From NCBI GenBank assembly GCA_018340375.1, contig JAFFJZ010000002.1, positions 43,606,001-43,670,000 of the forward strand: a stretch of DNA of 64,000 nucleotides, read 5' to 3'. A model generated the notes under the pieces. That model saw only the letters and a list, made by a program, of their open reading frames with translations, was not told where the DNA came from and did not search any database. Source of the DNA: Gonatopus flavifemur (Eukaryota; Arthropoda; Insecta; Hymenoptera; Dryinidae). Of this stretch, positions 10,995-21,995 are shown in pieces. The position numbers and the translations under genes were made by a program. Positions within the stretch are counted from its first letter, which is position 1, and the number at the start of each line of letters is the position of its first letter.

Positions 10995-11580
10995 TCCCCG
11001 GATAGTATCGGGAGGTTTTCTAAACATTCACAAAGCGTACTTGCTCACACAGAAAACGTTCAAATGAGATCCCAGGACATTCTAAGAACGTCGCATGTAT
11101 GTCCCAGGGATAAACAAATGTTCCGTGATGTTCTATTCATGTTCACCAAGCGACGTTTTGGAACGTGTTCAATGAAGGTATCAATGACGTTCTGCGATGC
11201 TACACTCTCTCAATCTGAAAGAGTGAAAAATCGTACGTTTCACTCCGCTAAGTGTCAGAAGTGAGCCTGTCCGCTTCGAGTGGAATTTTCACTCGTTTCG
11301 AGTGACCTCTCACCTTTTCAGAGTGAAAAATTCACTCTAGCGTCGAAGTGGTTGTGAATTTCTAACCTCAAACCTTAGAATATCACTCTAAAAGAGTGGA
11401 AATTTCACTCGAAAATTCGACAGGCTCACTTCTGGCTTACTAAAGAGTGAAATCTCACTCCAAAGATTTTAGAGAGCACATATGTTTGTAAAGGTTAATT
11501 TCCATGAAAGTACGTTTGGAAAACGAAATAAGAACGTATCCAAACATATCAAAACCTACTCCAGGGCATATTATAAGGGT
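10995..11580. mobile_element. Probable TIR element with GAACGTTC word array, interrupted
   Basis: Weakly inverted ends (GATAGTATCGGGAGGTTTT on the left, AAAACCTACTCC followed by ATATTATA on the right) bracket words like GAACGTTC, AGAACGTC and GTTCCGTGATGTTC. A separate TCACTCT-word element interrupts it at 11203-11480. Ends are approximate. Confidence 0.45.
11203..11480. mobile_element. Nested element with AGAGTGAAA/TTTCACTCT word array
   Basis: The sequence starts CACTCTCTCAATCT after a TA and ends AGATTTTAGAGAGCACA before a TA; the arms match with a one-base shift. About 15 copies of AGAGTGAAA or TTTCACTC(G/T), in both orientations, make up almost the whole interior. No coding sense can be made of it. 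Confidence 0.6.
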
Positions 11581-11603
11581 CAGTTCTTACCAAAAAGTTA
11601 GTT

Positions 11604-11969
11604 CCCTGATGGGCTACTGAGACAAATGGTGGACATTGGATGAATGTCCGAAATTTTAAGCAGGTGGACATCGGTTGGACAACAACTGGACAACGATTGG
11701 ACATTGCGAGACAGTTTTGGATGCGTTTCAGACATGCCAGGACACGCTAGACAAATCATGGACACTTTTCGGACACACAGATAAGAAGGTTCAGACGCGT
11801 TTTGGACAAACGATAGACATTGAATTCGACTTTGTCTAGAATTTTGAATGAATGGACATAAACAGACATCGTAGACATGTTTTGGACAATATTCAGACAT
11901 ATTTGGACATCATAGACTCTTTTCAGACAAAGTTTGGATGTCCCAAGCTTGTCCATTCGCCCATTAGGG
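11604..11969. mobile_element. CCC-type element with TTTGGACA word array (TT duplication)
   Basis: The ends are CCCTGATGGGC and GCCCATTAGGG, flanked by TT on both sides. The flanking DNA joins to give TTAGTTCTAAAA, a word that recurs in that flank, so the empty site makes sense. The 366 bp interior holds about 25 irregularly spaced GGACA units (TTTGGACA, CTGGACAAC, TTCAGACA), nearly all on one strand. That differs from the palindromic words of its neighbours. Confidence 0.75.
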
Positions 11970-12166
11970 TTCTAAAAGAAAACGACCAGTTCTAAAACGT
12001 ACAAACGGTTAGTTCTTGAAAAATCACCTAATTTTTGGTGGAATGCTTTTTTCTTTCTTTTTTGAAATCGAATATCCAATATCGCTCTGTTACAGGATGG
12101 TCCTTTCGACCATGTCAAGAGGTATAATGAGTTCAGTGATATTCATTCTGGAAAAATAAGACTTCA

Positions 12167-12998
12167 GGGGAGCATACCAATTAGAATCGTCAAAGAAATC
12201 GAATTTTTTTTCCATAAAATGATAGGAAGATATCTCAAGAATATTTCTGAAGAGTTTCAAAGTGAAATTTGGACGCGATCCCATGTTACACTCATTTTTG
12301 TGCTATAGATCGTATAGAGCGTCAAAATCGTTGGGCATTTTTCAAGATTGAAGAAGCTCGACAATCGCGAAAAGAAGAAATTTGCGATCAAAATCTATTG
12401 TACAAGGAAATTGAAGGGTTACTTCATGGTCCTGGTATCACAGATTAATTGGTAAAATCCTCAATTCAAAAGATTCTTACGTGTAATTCGTTTTTTTGTT
12501 GTGCAAACTTCAAAGGCGTTTGCCCACGAATTGCATTTTTCCAACTTACGTGCAGAACTACGCGCAAACTATTGATGCGATTGTCCTAAGGTTTTGCACA
12601 CAACTTTCTAATACAATTTCGAAGAATATGAACCTAAATGAAAAATAAAAAAGTACTTCTTCATTGCAAAAAACTAGCGGAAAATGGTCAATTTTTGAAC
12701 TTTCAATTATCTTTTCAAACAAAATCCATAATTTCAACTGGATTGAGGTTCATGTCGAGGAAAATGATGTTAATTATGAGAAACTATTTGGTTTTTTCAT
12801 TGTGGATAAGAATTACGGTCGTTATCTTGCACGCAAACCAAAAAAATAGTCTCACATATCGAGCTGTAGGTCCGCCATCTTGTTTTTATACACTCGAATG
12901 TACGACTAATAAATCAAGAAAGTTTGAAACAAATTCTCATATTTGTTTTGCCTCGAAAAAATTCATTAAATCATGCCGTTCTAATTAGTATGCTCCCC
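12167..12998. mobile_element. TIR element flanked by TTCA
   Basis: The left end GGGGAGCATACCAATTAGAA is matched by an inverted right end TTCTAATTAGTATGCTCCCC. Similarity continues inward through an AACG..A..AT..AATTTTTT zone. TTCA is repeated on both sides (12163-12166 and 12999-13002), giving a 4-bp duplication. The 832 bp interior is ordinary AT-rich DNA without a word array. It contains frames up to 116 codons but none with a recognisable transposase motif. Confidence 0.7.
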
Positions 12999-15124
12999 TT
13001 CATACCAAAAGTAGAATTAAGGAAATCCCAGTGAAAATGGGAGCGTGGGGATATGAAGCGACGCGGTAAATTCAATGAAACAGTATCTAAGCGCGAAAGA
13101 AGCGAGAATTTGAACATTCTTATGCTTTATCCGTTTCAAAGTCCGCTTCCGGCGAGCAGAAATTTTCAACAGGGAGTATCAAATAATTCAAGACATACTT
13201 GTCACACAAATGTTTTTCTTTTTTTTTTTTAAATCGAGTGTCTAACGTTTTGGTTAGTTCTTAAATTTCCTTAGAACATGCCCTGACCTACTCCCCGGAG
13301 ATCAAGACGCGCAAAACTTAGGTTATGTTGCTGAAACGTCCAGAAGACTTCCGATGTTATCTGGGAATTGAGAGGGTACACAACCTCTCCTCGCTCCCGT
13401 CTCTATCAGCAACCCCTCACAGATATCGCGGAATACGGCACCCGAGGACCTGGAGCTACGCGTTAGTGATGTCGATCTCTTGACCGATCCATCCCAATCC
13501 TTCAAAAATCTGATCCATAATGGATTTTGTGGGCCCATTTCCGCACATAAATTATGCCTGGTTCAGATATGGTTAAACCTAGTTTTTTCACATGAGAGCC
13601 TAGACATTTTCGTGAATCGCGCTGTTGGGGAAAGAACCCCTGCTAACAACTTTCCCACACAATTCATTAAAAGATAATAATCTTGAAAAATTATACTCCA
13701 CATATCCCTGCTATAAGCAAATAGCCCCCGTAGGCGTATATCCCCGCTCTTCCCTATACTTTTCACATAAATTACTATGAATTCTGGAACATTTGACAGA
13801 GTCCCTCGATTCCCAATATAAAATATTCACCAATTCCATATACGAATTCCATTTATTTACCTAAACGCGTGTCGGTGACAACAATTAAAACGTCATTTAT
13901 GTATCAACATGTAAACATGTATATACGCATATATATCCGTAGGTCATCGTTTATGCAATAAACACGCGAACGTAGGTTCTATTTAAACGCGATGTAAGAA
14001 TTCGTTCGATAAAGTAATATAGAATTCTTTCGGTACTCAATAATTCATGTAAAACTGAATTGCGTTTCCGGTGATCAGCACGTGTCGTGGGCCATTATAT
14101 ACGTATCTACGTAGCCTCTAATACGTACTATACATATTCACACGTATATGTATACACGTTAGTTCACACGGAAAGGAATAATTGGTCGGAGAAGGAGTCA
14201 TAATTTTGGTTGTGTCAAGCATAAAATATGTTTTCCTCGGCCTAAGAGGAGGAAGAGAAGGAGGAGGAGGAGAAAAAAAATTTTATGACAAGGTCGGTTA
14301 TAATTTCATGATTAAGTGACAGTATACACGGAAGGAAAATCAGCGAGACACATAATTTCCCTGCGAAAAAAGGAGAGGAGAAATAGTGCAAAAAATAGAA
14401 GTCTTATTTTAGTTTGTTGGAAGAATCGTCGAAGTCGTTGGATAGTAGATTAGAAAAAAGTCAAATAACCTCTTCCAAATAATTCCCCTCAGGTGTAAGC
14501 TGTTTTGACATACATTCATCTGGAGCACATTTCCCTCGTACTCGGGTATTGGAAACGGATAATAAAAAACTCAGTTCCAAACATAGAAGATCGATTTATT
14601 TTACATGAATGTTCTTTTTTCTAATAAAACTTCCTTTGATTTATCCGAAAAGCGAAGTGAGTGTTACAAAAGAACTGTCTTAAGAACCACGGTCGAGCGA
14701 TTTCGTTCGAGTATACTTTGAAAACAAAATGAAGCATAGTTGTGTCTTGTTGAGCTATTAATATCATCTCTGTTGGTTTACCTGTATTTTTAGGAAAATG
14801 GGAAATTGAAAGAGAAGAAGAAAAATTTACGTTCATCGTGTTCCATGATTGCTAAAATGTGTGAAGCGTACAACGTTTCAATCTTGATGGCTCCGAACAG
14901 TCCGGATGATCGAAAATTAGGTTATCATATTTTGAAAATACTGGAAAGTAAACGTTCAATGTCAGGGAGTGATGTAGGGGAAACACACGGTGCATCCAGG
15001 AATATGTAATAATTTAAAAACCTAAAAAGAGCGAAAAGTGCCAAAAAGTGAGGAGAAACAGTCTGATGTGGTCAGAAAACATAAAATTCGACATTCTCAG
15101 CGTAAAACATTCATTCGAGTAATA
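12999..15124. other. Mostly unique DNA; GC-rich patch at 13323-13560
   Basis: The patch at 13323-13560 is clearly less AT-rich than its surroundings. It stays open in one plus-strand frame (from a stop near 13368 to 13677) and in a minus-strand frame (13538 to 13323). Neither matches a family I know, and no splice-bounded exon is evident. A purine tract (GGAGGAAGAGAAGGAGG and following) lies at 14244-14280. The rest shows nothing. Confidence 0.35.
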
Positions 15125-15607
15125 CTCGGAGAAGAAATAAAGTGGCTGTGACAGCGAAATCTCATTTTCGCTGAAACAGCGAATTTTTGGCGGTGAAAGC
15201 AAACTATGTGTCATCAAAGTAATCTTGTTAGCTATGACAGCGATTTTTGATTTGCTACAGCAAAAAAAATGCTTCTTCTGTTAACAAATTCTAGTATTGA
15301 ATACAAAATAGCAAATAAATTTTGCTGGGGTAGCAACATGCCCGGATTACGATATCAGGCGCCCTACGCCAACAAGAGGTCCACCGCCCACTTAAGGAAT
15401 TCAAAATCACAATAAATACACTTTATCAGAACAATTTTATTTTCCAATCTTATGCCCCCCCACCAAGACCTGGCGCCCTACGCCATGGCGTAGTTGGCGT
15501 ATTGGGTAATCCGGGCCTGGGTAGCAAATAGATTGCTGTCATAGCAAAAATTGGCTACTCCAGCAAAATCAGATTTCGCTGTCACAGCGAATTTTTCTTC
15601 CTCCGTG
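15125..15607. mobile_element. CAC-type element with TTTGCTG/CAGCGAA words (TA duplication), host of a hAT
   Basis: The ends are CTCGGAGAAGAAA and TTTTTCTTCCTCCGTG, flanked by TA on both sides. The interior repeats GCTGTGACAGCGAAAT-type words and is a relative of the element at 3795-4164. It is interrupted at 15337-15519 by a hAT MITE whose 8-bp duplication GGTAGCAA matches this element's own word GGGGTAGCAAA. Confidence 0.75.
15337..15519. mobile_element. hAT-type MITE (8-bp duplication GGTAGCAA)
   Basis: A 183 bp element. Its left end is CATGCCCGGATTACG and its right end GGTAATCCGGGCCTG, with TIRs of about 14 bp. The flanks GGTAGCAA (15329-15336 and 15520-15527) are identical, the 8-bp duplication expected of hAT transposases. 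Near each end GGCGCCCTACGCC occurs, and a GGCGTAGTTGGCGTA motif is near the right end. Non-autonomous. Confidence 0.85.
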
Positions 15608-16768
15608 TATAACATAAATAATTTCATAACTATTTGACGTAGATTCACAAGAATATAAAAGATCCCCTGGAATATTACCTCATCTTTTGTACAAACTTTC
15701 TCAAAGTCGTTTCCGCACTTTTCGAGACAATATCTAATTTTAAGAACAACATTAGAATTTCTTGATAAATACACGAAAACATTTTTCTATTCACAAAATT
15801 GTGTTTTCAACTTTTCGCCAGGTTATCCTCATATAGTTATAAAAATCCACTCATCGTCATTCCATCGTTGTTCATACTAAATTATTACTCATTCCAAAAT
15901 TGATTGGATCCCATGAATTATAATTATTAACGGAAACTGTGATCAAATATCATTCCATCGCTGCTCTAGTATTTCTCATAACTAATCCCACATATTCCTA
16001 ATAAAAACCACATACATCAGAGTACTGCGGCAAGTTGCTGACGTTTTAATCAGAATTATTCTATAGCACGTGTACTCCGTTGATTATAGAAAACCCCAAT
16101 GGCGCATATAGCGTATTTACCTCAACATCTATATCATACTAGATTCAAATTGATTTCAGCTAATAAAGCGAGAATAGATATAATCAATTGCGTTTAATAT
16201 TGATACTCTGGATTCAGCGATATAAGCCATTCTACGGCAGTTCTCACTTTTTTAATATTCTTATTCATTTATTATTTATATTGAAGGAAGAATAACGGAA
16301 AATTTAACGTGGGAGTCGGGACACTCGCATGGTTATGAAATCCTATTTTTGAGAGGGATGGATTTTTTTTAACGTTAACATTCATATCTCGCACTTCAAA
16401 ATCAATAGAAAATTATTCATTCCAGATTTGCACGATGATTTCCAGGAGAGATGATTTGTCGTTTCATTCCCTTCATCTCTTTCCACTTTGATTCCAAAAT
16501 TTACATGAAAGCGGTGGATGTGAAGGAACAATGACTAGAATCCAGGACTAGATGAGCTATCTAATTTATTCACATGTGTAAGATTACTCGGTCTAGCGAT
16601 TTCACTGAACAAACACATGAAACTTTATATCTCTAATCGTCAGGCCAAGCAATGATATTCACGTGCATAAATAAGACGAGTCATTTAATCCTTCTTCACT
16701 CTCATTAATCAGTTATTTCATTGCTCTTGTTTATATTCGGAGAGAATGAAATTGTATATCCTAAGTGA
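15608..16768. other. No features recognised
   Basis: AT-rich DNA with short open frames only. No TIRs or exon-like islands found. Confidence 0.5.
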
Positions 16769-17266
16769 TAGAAATGTGCGTATCGCGTTTTTAGACCCTC
16801 TAATCGAATCGAATCTTTGACAATTTTATCGAATCTGAATCGAATCGAATCACAACATAAAATCAGTACTGGATATAATAATCATTTGAATGGAATTTAA
16901 ACATTGCATACGTATTGTACTAGTGTGGATGTACCATTCAGAGGCTCTTTGAATCTTCTTAGCCCATTGAATTCGTCTTAATTTTTCATATTTTAAACAT
17001 AAAAAGTGAAGTCCTCATATTCACTATTTTATATTCGTGAGGAATTCATATTTATTAGCTCGATTTGTTAATTCATAATCATCGATCAAAATGGGATGAA
17101 AAATCTCTGATAAGCTTTGAAAAAACTTTGCCCCAATTCTATCATATTTTTCATCGAAATTTTAGAGTTGATCAGACTTTTTCGGATTTGTTCAAAAAGA
17201 AGTCCGATTTTTTTTTCTAGAAATTATAGAGAAATTTTCAAACATTTCTTCTTATTGAATTTGCAA

Positions 17267-17353
17267 CCCAGATAGCACAAGAGTTCTGAAAGAGGTCATA
17301 AAGAATATGAAGTATGCTTATAGAACTCTTTTGGAATTATTGTGCTATCTGGG
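17267..17353. mobile_element. CCC-type MITE, 87 bp, nested in the hAT
   Basis: Perfect 14-bp ends CCCAGATAGCACAA and TTGTGCTATCTGGG surround a small palindrome (AGAGTTCT...AGAACTCT). The flanks are AA and TT, so no direct duplication is seen. Its position inside the hAT shows it is the younger insertion. Confidence 0.75.
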
Positions 17354-17734
17354 TTGTTATAACCAAACTTCGGGTTGTTGTACCTATTTTTTTTTCAGTG
17401 CCTATAGCGCTCGAGTGTTTTGTTATCCGGTCACTGATTCGTTTTAATAAATGATTCAAATTTCAGCAACATTGAATTTTTGTTAAAATAACGTTTCTTT
17501 GACTAATGTGTCTTCTACTTGAATATAACTGCGGTAATACTTCTTGATACACCGTGGAAGCTCAAATGAAGTTCAAAACAATTCATAAAGAATTTCCAAA
17601 TTTCATCAAGAATTTTTTTGAATACTTGTGTAGTATGAGTCGCACAGCCAGTAACATTTAACAATCTTTCGATGATGAATATCCAATAGAATTATTTTGC
17701 GAACAATATTTTGTACACATTCTCAAATCAGGTA

Positions 17735-17784
17735 CACTGAAGAAAAATGTATTTGACTCGAATGAAGGTTTTTTTCTTTCAGTG
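17735..17784. mobile_element. Minimal CAC-type inverted repeat, 50 bp
   Basis: CACTGAAGAAAAATG on the left and TTTTTTTCTTTCAGTG on the right form a tiny palindrome inside the hAT. The flanks are TA on the left and TG on the right, so a duplication is not supported. Confidence 0.4.
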
Positions 17785-17946
17785 TGACATTAATTCGGAA
17801 TCGAATCATTGCGATTCGAACATTTCGAATAATTTGATTTTAGATTTTTTTGATTCGATAACGAAACGAATCGAATCTACAAAAATTCGTTCGATTCGAT
17901 TTCGAACTATTCGCACATCTCTACTAAGTGATCTATCTAATTCGTG

Positions 17947-18093
17947 CACAGAGAGAAATAACTGTAACTGAAAATGAGCCCAAAGACAGTTTTCAGCCAC
18001 AGCGATTTTCATAACCACTTCATTGGAAAATACAGCTCCTACGACCAGAAAAATGTACTTGGGCTTGTTTTCAGCTACAGTTTTTTCTCAGTG
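17947..18093. mobile_element. CAC-type MITE (TG duplication)
   Basis: A 147 bp element with about 36-bp arms. The left starts CACAGAGAGAAATAACTGTA and the right ends in the inverse of CACTGAGAAAAAACTGTAG. Both arms contain CTGAAAA.GAGCCCAA or a close variant. TG flanks each side. The interior repeats TTTTCAGC(C/T)ACAG. Confidence 0.8.
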
Positions 18094-20289
18094 TGGTGAT
18101 CACAAAACAATGACATCGAAAATCACGAGTCTTTCATCAATATTTTCCCACATTTTTTCCTAATATTGGAATATTCAGAAATAATTCGTTAAATAACTAT
18201 CATTCATTCCACACATTCATCATAAATATTTTTTCTCTGGTTGAGAATTTATTGCTTAATACCATCCTTCAATTACTATTTTTGTGGCGAATGAGGGGAA
18301 TCTCACAATTTATATTCAAATACACTTGAATTTTGACGAGATATCTCTGCCGAAACTCAATGATTTCAAATTTAAATATCGAAAAATGCATTCTAGGCCA
18401 ATTCAGATTTGTAAATTAGTTAATTGGCGAAACATACAATTAACAATTCAAATTTAATTCTCAATTGAATTTGTTTCAATCAACAATTGAATTTAATTCT
18501 CAATGGAAATTGTCTTCAATTCTCAATTGAATTCAATTCTTGATGAAAATTCTTTTCAATCAACAAATAAATTCAATGGATTCAAAATCAAGCGATAATC
18601 GATTGTTTTTCTGACGATTTTTCTGTTTTTGCTCAATCAGCAGATACAGAAGAAGAAAAAGAGTCGATCAATCATTGCTTTGATCAATTAAATCTATTTA
18701 TTAATCGGAAACAATTTCAATGCAGAATCAAATTCAGGTATTAATTGAAAAAGATTTCAAGTTTTAATTGTTAATTGAACGTCAATTCAATTGAGTTTTA
18801 ATTGAATTACTCCTAACCCTGGGCCCCTAACTGTTATTTTGCGTCATTCCACGTTAATTTGCGTATTTTCTGCGTTCAATTATTTCTGCCAAGGTCGATA
18901 ATCCTCAGTTAATAACCTAAATTTATTTAAATATGCTCCACTCCGTTTCTAACCCTGGAATGAGTTTGAGGGAAAAATAAGAACTCTTCACTTCTCTGTT
19001 CTTCAACAATTCTATTCCAAAATATATCATGAAGCTGAAACTCGCAACCAATTGTTGTGATTTTTTATTAAACCTTCTCAAAGCCCTGTTCATGCCAGAA
19101 ATCCGTTGAGTAGTCCGAGTGGAAAAATTTTCCAAATTATATTTCAATTCAATACATTTTATACAGATATAAGTTACATATGTGAATTTTATATAATTTC
19201 GTATAAAACTCTCGATCGGTTGTTACCTAGTGAAAAAAGATTATACTCATATGAAATTATGGAGGTTCATACGAATATTGTTGGGATTTATATGAAGACT
19301 TATATGTAGATCCCAAGAGAACAAAGACGTAAAAAAGAACGTTCGTTGAATCTGGAATCAGTGACGGGATTTTTGAATTGATGAATTCTTTTTTATATGA
19401 ATTATATCGAACTTTCGTTAATAACTTATATAAATCTATGAAAACTAGATATTTTTTTTGTGAATAAGAGATCGACTTTCTTGAAAGATCCCTGTCACTA
19501 CCTGAAATTCATTCAAGGCTCTTTCAACATAAATTCATCTAAAATTGACATAAAATCGATTCTTTTCCATAGAACAAACTATCAAGTTTTCATTCAATAA
19601 TATAAAACTTTGATTGGAATTCGATATGAATTGAAAAATCCTGTCAAGATTGCTCATCCCTAAAGTATGTCCTTATATAAATAATATTCATATCCGACTG
19701 GGAAAATAAACAAATAAGAAACTAGAGAGCATATAAAAATATATTACAAATAAAAATGTATTCATAAGGCATATCAAATTCTTTTTTACTAGGATATCTC
19801 CATTCCAATGCAAGTTTATTCTCAAATATCTTGGTATTGAATATGTCTATTTTCCAATATCTGTCTCTTCAAATAACGTATTTGATCCGCAATTCACTGC
19901 ATTTTGTAAGAATTCGAATAGAACCCAAAAAAGTTGGAATTCGCCATCGACGACACAAGTTCGAATCCTTATGATCTCAATAAACCGAACCAAATGCAAT
20001 TCTCTGAACACCTGGGCCTAACATTAGTTCTCCTTCATTTCATCTCAATCATTCTTCGATCAAAATCATGTGAATTACATTTTTTGAAACTATCCTTCTG
20101 GGACAATATTCCAAGATTATATATAATTTTTATATAATTAAGATATTTTATATACAATTTACATTCGATTATATACAAATTGTATATAATTTCAAAAGAT
20201 TGTTGCTTTTGCTTCGTTTGTTGAGGTAATATAACTTGCTCATTCATATTTTTGTTCCAAGAAATTTCATTCATATTTATGTTATTTCA
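18094..20289. other. AT-rich DNA with AATTGAATT word region at 18415-18815
   Basis: Between 18415 and 18815 degenerate TCAATTGAATTT/AAATTCAATTGA words recur in both orientations. The right side ends in CTAACCCTGGGCCCCTA, which looks like a hAT-type TAGGGGC terminus, but no matching left end or duplication was found. The remainder of the stretch shows nothing recognisable. Confidence 0.4.
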
Positions 20290-20835
20290 TGCAACTACCG
20301 TATTAGTTGAGGCAACTAACTCAATAATTCCCGTAGCTGTTTTCGTAAATAGCAGAAAATCGACTACGATAGTAATTAATGCAACTATTCCTTTTCTCAT
20401 CATGACTTTTCGAAGCTAAGGACATCAATTCTACTAGGAAAGACCGGGTCTATTAATATTCAGAAAAATGACTGTCAATTTAGGGAAAATGAGGACCGCT
20501 GAAAAATATTCGTAGAGAGTTTACTAAAAATTCGTAGTCGATGTATTAACAAATGATAGTTTCAATGTGAAAAATACCAATGAAACTATCAACTGTTAAT
20601 ATTTTGACTACGAATTTTTGGTAGACTCCCCACGAATATTTTTCAGCGATCCCCTTTTTCCCTAAATTGATAGTCATTTTTCTAAACGTTGGTAAATTCT
20701 TTTTAAATATCAATAGACCCGGTCTTTCCGTGTACTAGGAAACCGTCTCATGGCAGCAGGAAGATTCGGTTGCATTAACAATTTCTCTTGCTTCTTTTTT
20801 GGCAATTTTTTCTTTGCAGGCGCTATAGCGACGAT
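20290..20835. repeat. Decayed element around a long-hairpin insertion
   Basis: The flanking parts (about 20290-20430 and 20735-20835) carry GGCAACTAACT and TGCAACTA words. The right part ends with CTTTGCAGGCGCTATAGCG, a motif shared with 50079-50305 and 57604-57715. The centre is occupied by the TA-flanked hairpin at 20434-20732. Ends of the host are not resolved. Confidence 0.4.
20434..20732. mobile_element. Long-hairpin MITE (TA duplication)
   Basis: The two arms are each about 130 bp. The left begins CTAGGAAAGACCGGGTCTAT and the right ends in the inverse of CACGGAAAGACCGGGTCTAT. Similarity continues through AAAATGACTGTCAATTTAGGG, GAAAAATATTCGT and AAAATTCGTAGTC to a short centre containing GATAGTTTC/GAAACTATC. 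TA flanks both sides. A transcript would fold into an almost complete hairpin. Confidence 0.8.
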
Positions 20836-21839
20836 CAATTTCTATCATGGGATTTCTTCAACATAATCACGGTTTTTTTTATAGAGATCATATCAAATTG
20901 TTATCAATATTTTATACAAATATATAAAAACATAAACGCTCGCAAAAATACATCTAATTACGGTACTTTTAGGATGGAATTCAAATAAATAACTCCAAAT
21001 TTAAACCGCAATGAATTATGAGACTTTCTCATGCATGTTTTATCTTCGTGTACTCATATTTCAGACACTCAAACTATTATTTAACAGACAACTAAATTCA
21101 GTTGTCGCAGCCAGATGCTTTTTTTCTGTACAACGATCTTCGGTGAAAATCATTTTATTCGTCGTCGGAAGAAACTGGAGGAGGAAATGTGCAAGCCAGC
21201 ACGTTTCTTTCGCAAACACAGAGAGATATTTATTTCGGGAGCGGTTTCGAAAAAAATACTTGCTCTCTCATTATCGTTCCTGACACTCGGTTTCGGTGCA
21301 CCAAAAGAGTCATGAATAAAAACTGCACGTTCGTAAAGATCGTAATGGGATAAATGAAAAACAAGATACAATATACATTTGTAAACATTTTCACACGTGC
21401 GAGAAGAAATTTCAAGTTTCCTCGATTAACGAAGATACTAATTGTTATAATTTCATCAAGCGAGTAATATAACATAATTTCCAGTGGACATCTGTTGACG
21501 TTTCCATTTTACTCGCCAAGAAACGTGGCGGACTGATAAAATTAGTTGAGTTAACAAGACTTTCAACATCTTTGTCTCCGAATACAAAAGGGAGACATCA
21601 AGCTTGTTTCTACAAAATCATCAACCACTTTGTTTTCCTTTGACCCGAGGTTCCGAGGAAAGTGATGACGCATGAATCATTATTATCCATTTCTCTCTAT
21701 CATACATCATATATTTAACGTGCAAACTTTCCGAACCATTTGGTTAAATATTTGCTCATTCGGTGTGAGTGTGTACGTTGTGTGGTGGAATAAGGTGGAT
21801 ACAATGGCCAGTCGGCACGATCTCTAGAAATAACCCTAA

Positions 21840-21878
21840 CTACTACTACTACTACTACTACTACTATTACTATCACTA
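21840..21878. repeat. (TAC)n microsatellite
   Basis: About twelve tandem TAC units, slightly degenerate at the right end (TATTACTATCACTAC). Confidence 0.9.
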
Positions 21879-21929
21879 CCGAACTGCGTTCAGAGAATGA
21901 GAAACTGACTGGGAGTAGGAGTAATATGA

Positions 21930-21995
21930 AAGAGGAGAAGAAGAAGAAGAAGAAAAAGACGAAGCAGAAGACGAAGAAAAAGAAAATAAAAGAGA
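21930..21995. repeat. GAA-rich purine tract
   Basis: Tandem GAA units with interruptions (GAAGAAGAAGAAGAA, then GACGAAGCAGAAGACG). The long minus-strand frame of F, S and V residues here is a product of this repeat and the nearby TAC repeat, not a gene. Confidence 0.85.

Larger units (their letters stand above)
16769..17923. mobile_element. hAT-type element, 1155 bp, with GATTCGAATC words (8-bp duplication CTAAGTGA)
   Basis: The left end is TAGAAATGTGCG and the right end CGCACATCTCTA, i.e. TAGAGATGTGCG read inward. CTAAGTGA is repeated exactly on both sides (16761-16768 and 17924-17931). Sub-terminal zones (16800-16860 and 17800-17905) are made of TCGAATCGAATC words in both orientations. The middle is AT-rich and carries two smaller insertions (17267-17353 and 17735-17784). 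No transposase frame is seen, so it is a non-autonomous copy. Its ends belong to the same TIR type as the element at 44686-45023. Confidence 0.9.

Noticed and set aside
11598..11956. 100-codon minus-strand frame with repeated C/S/V pattern
   Set aside because: It is the GGACA word array read in reverse, bounded by MITE ends.
12050..13245. Similar T-rich segments at 12050-12085 and 13210-13245 suggesting LTRs
   Set aside because: The similarity is short and T-dominated; no TG...CA ends, primer-binding site or polypurine tract were found.
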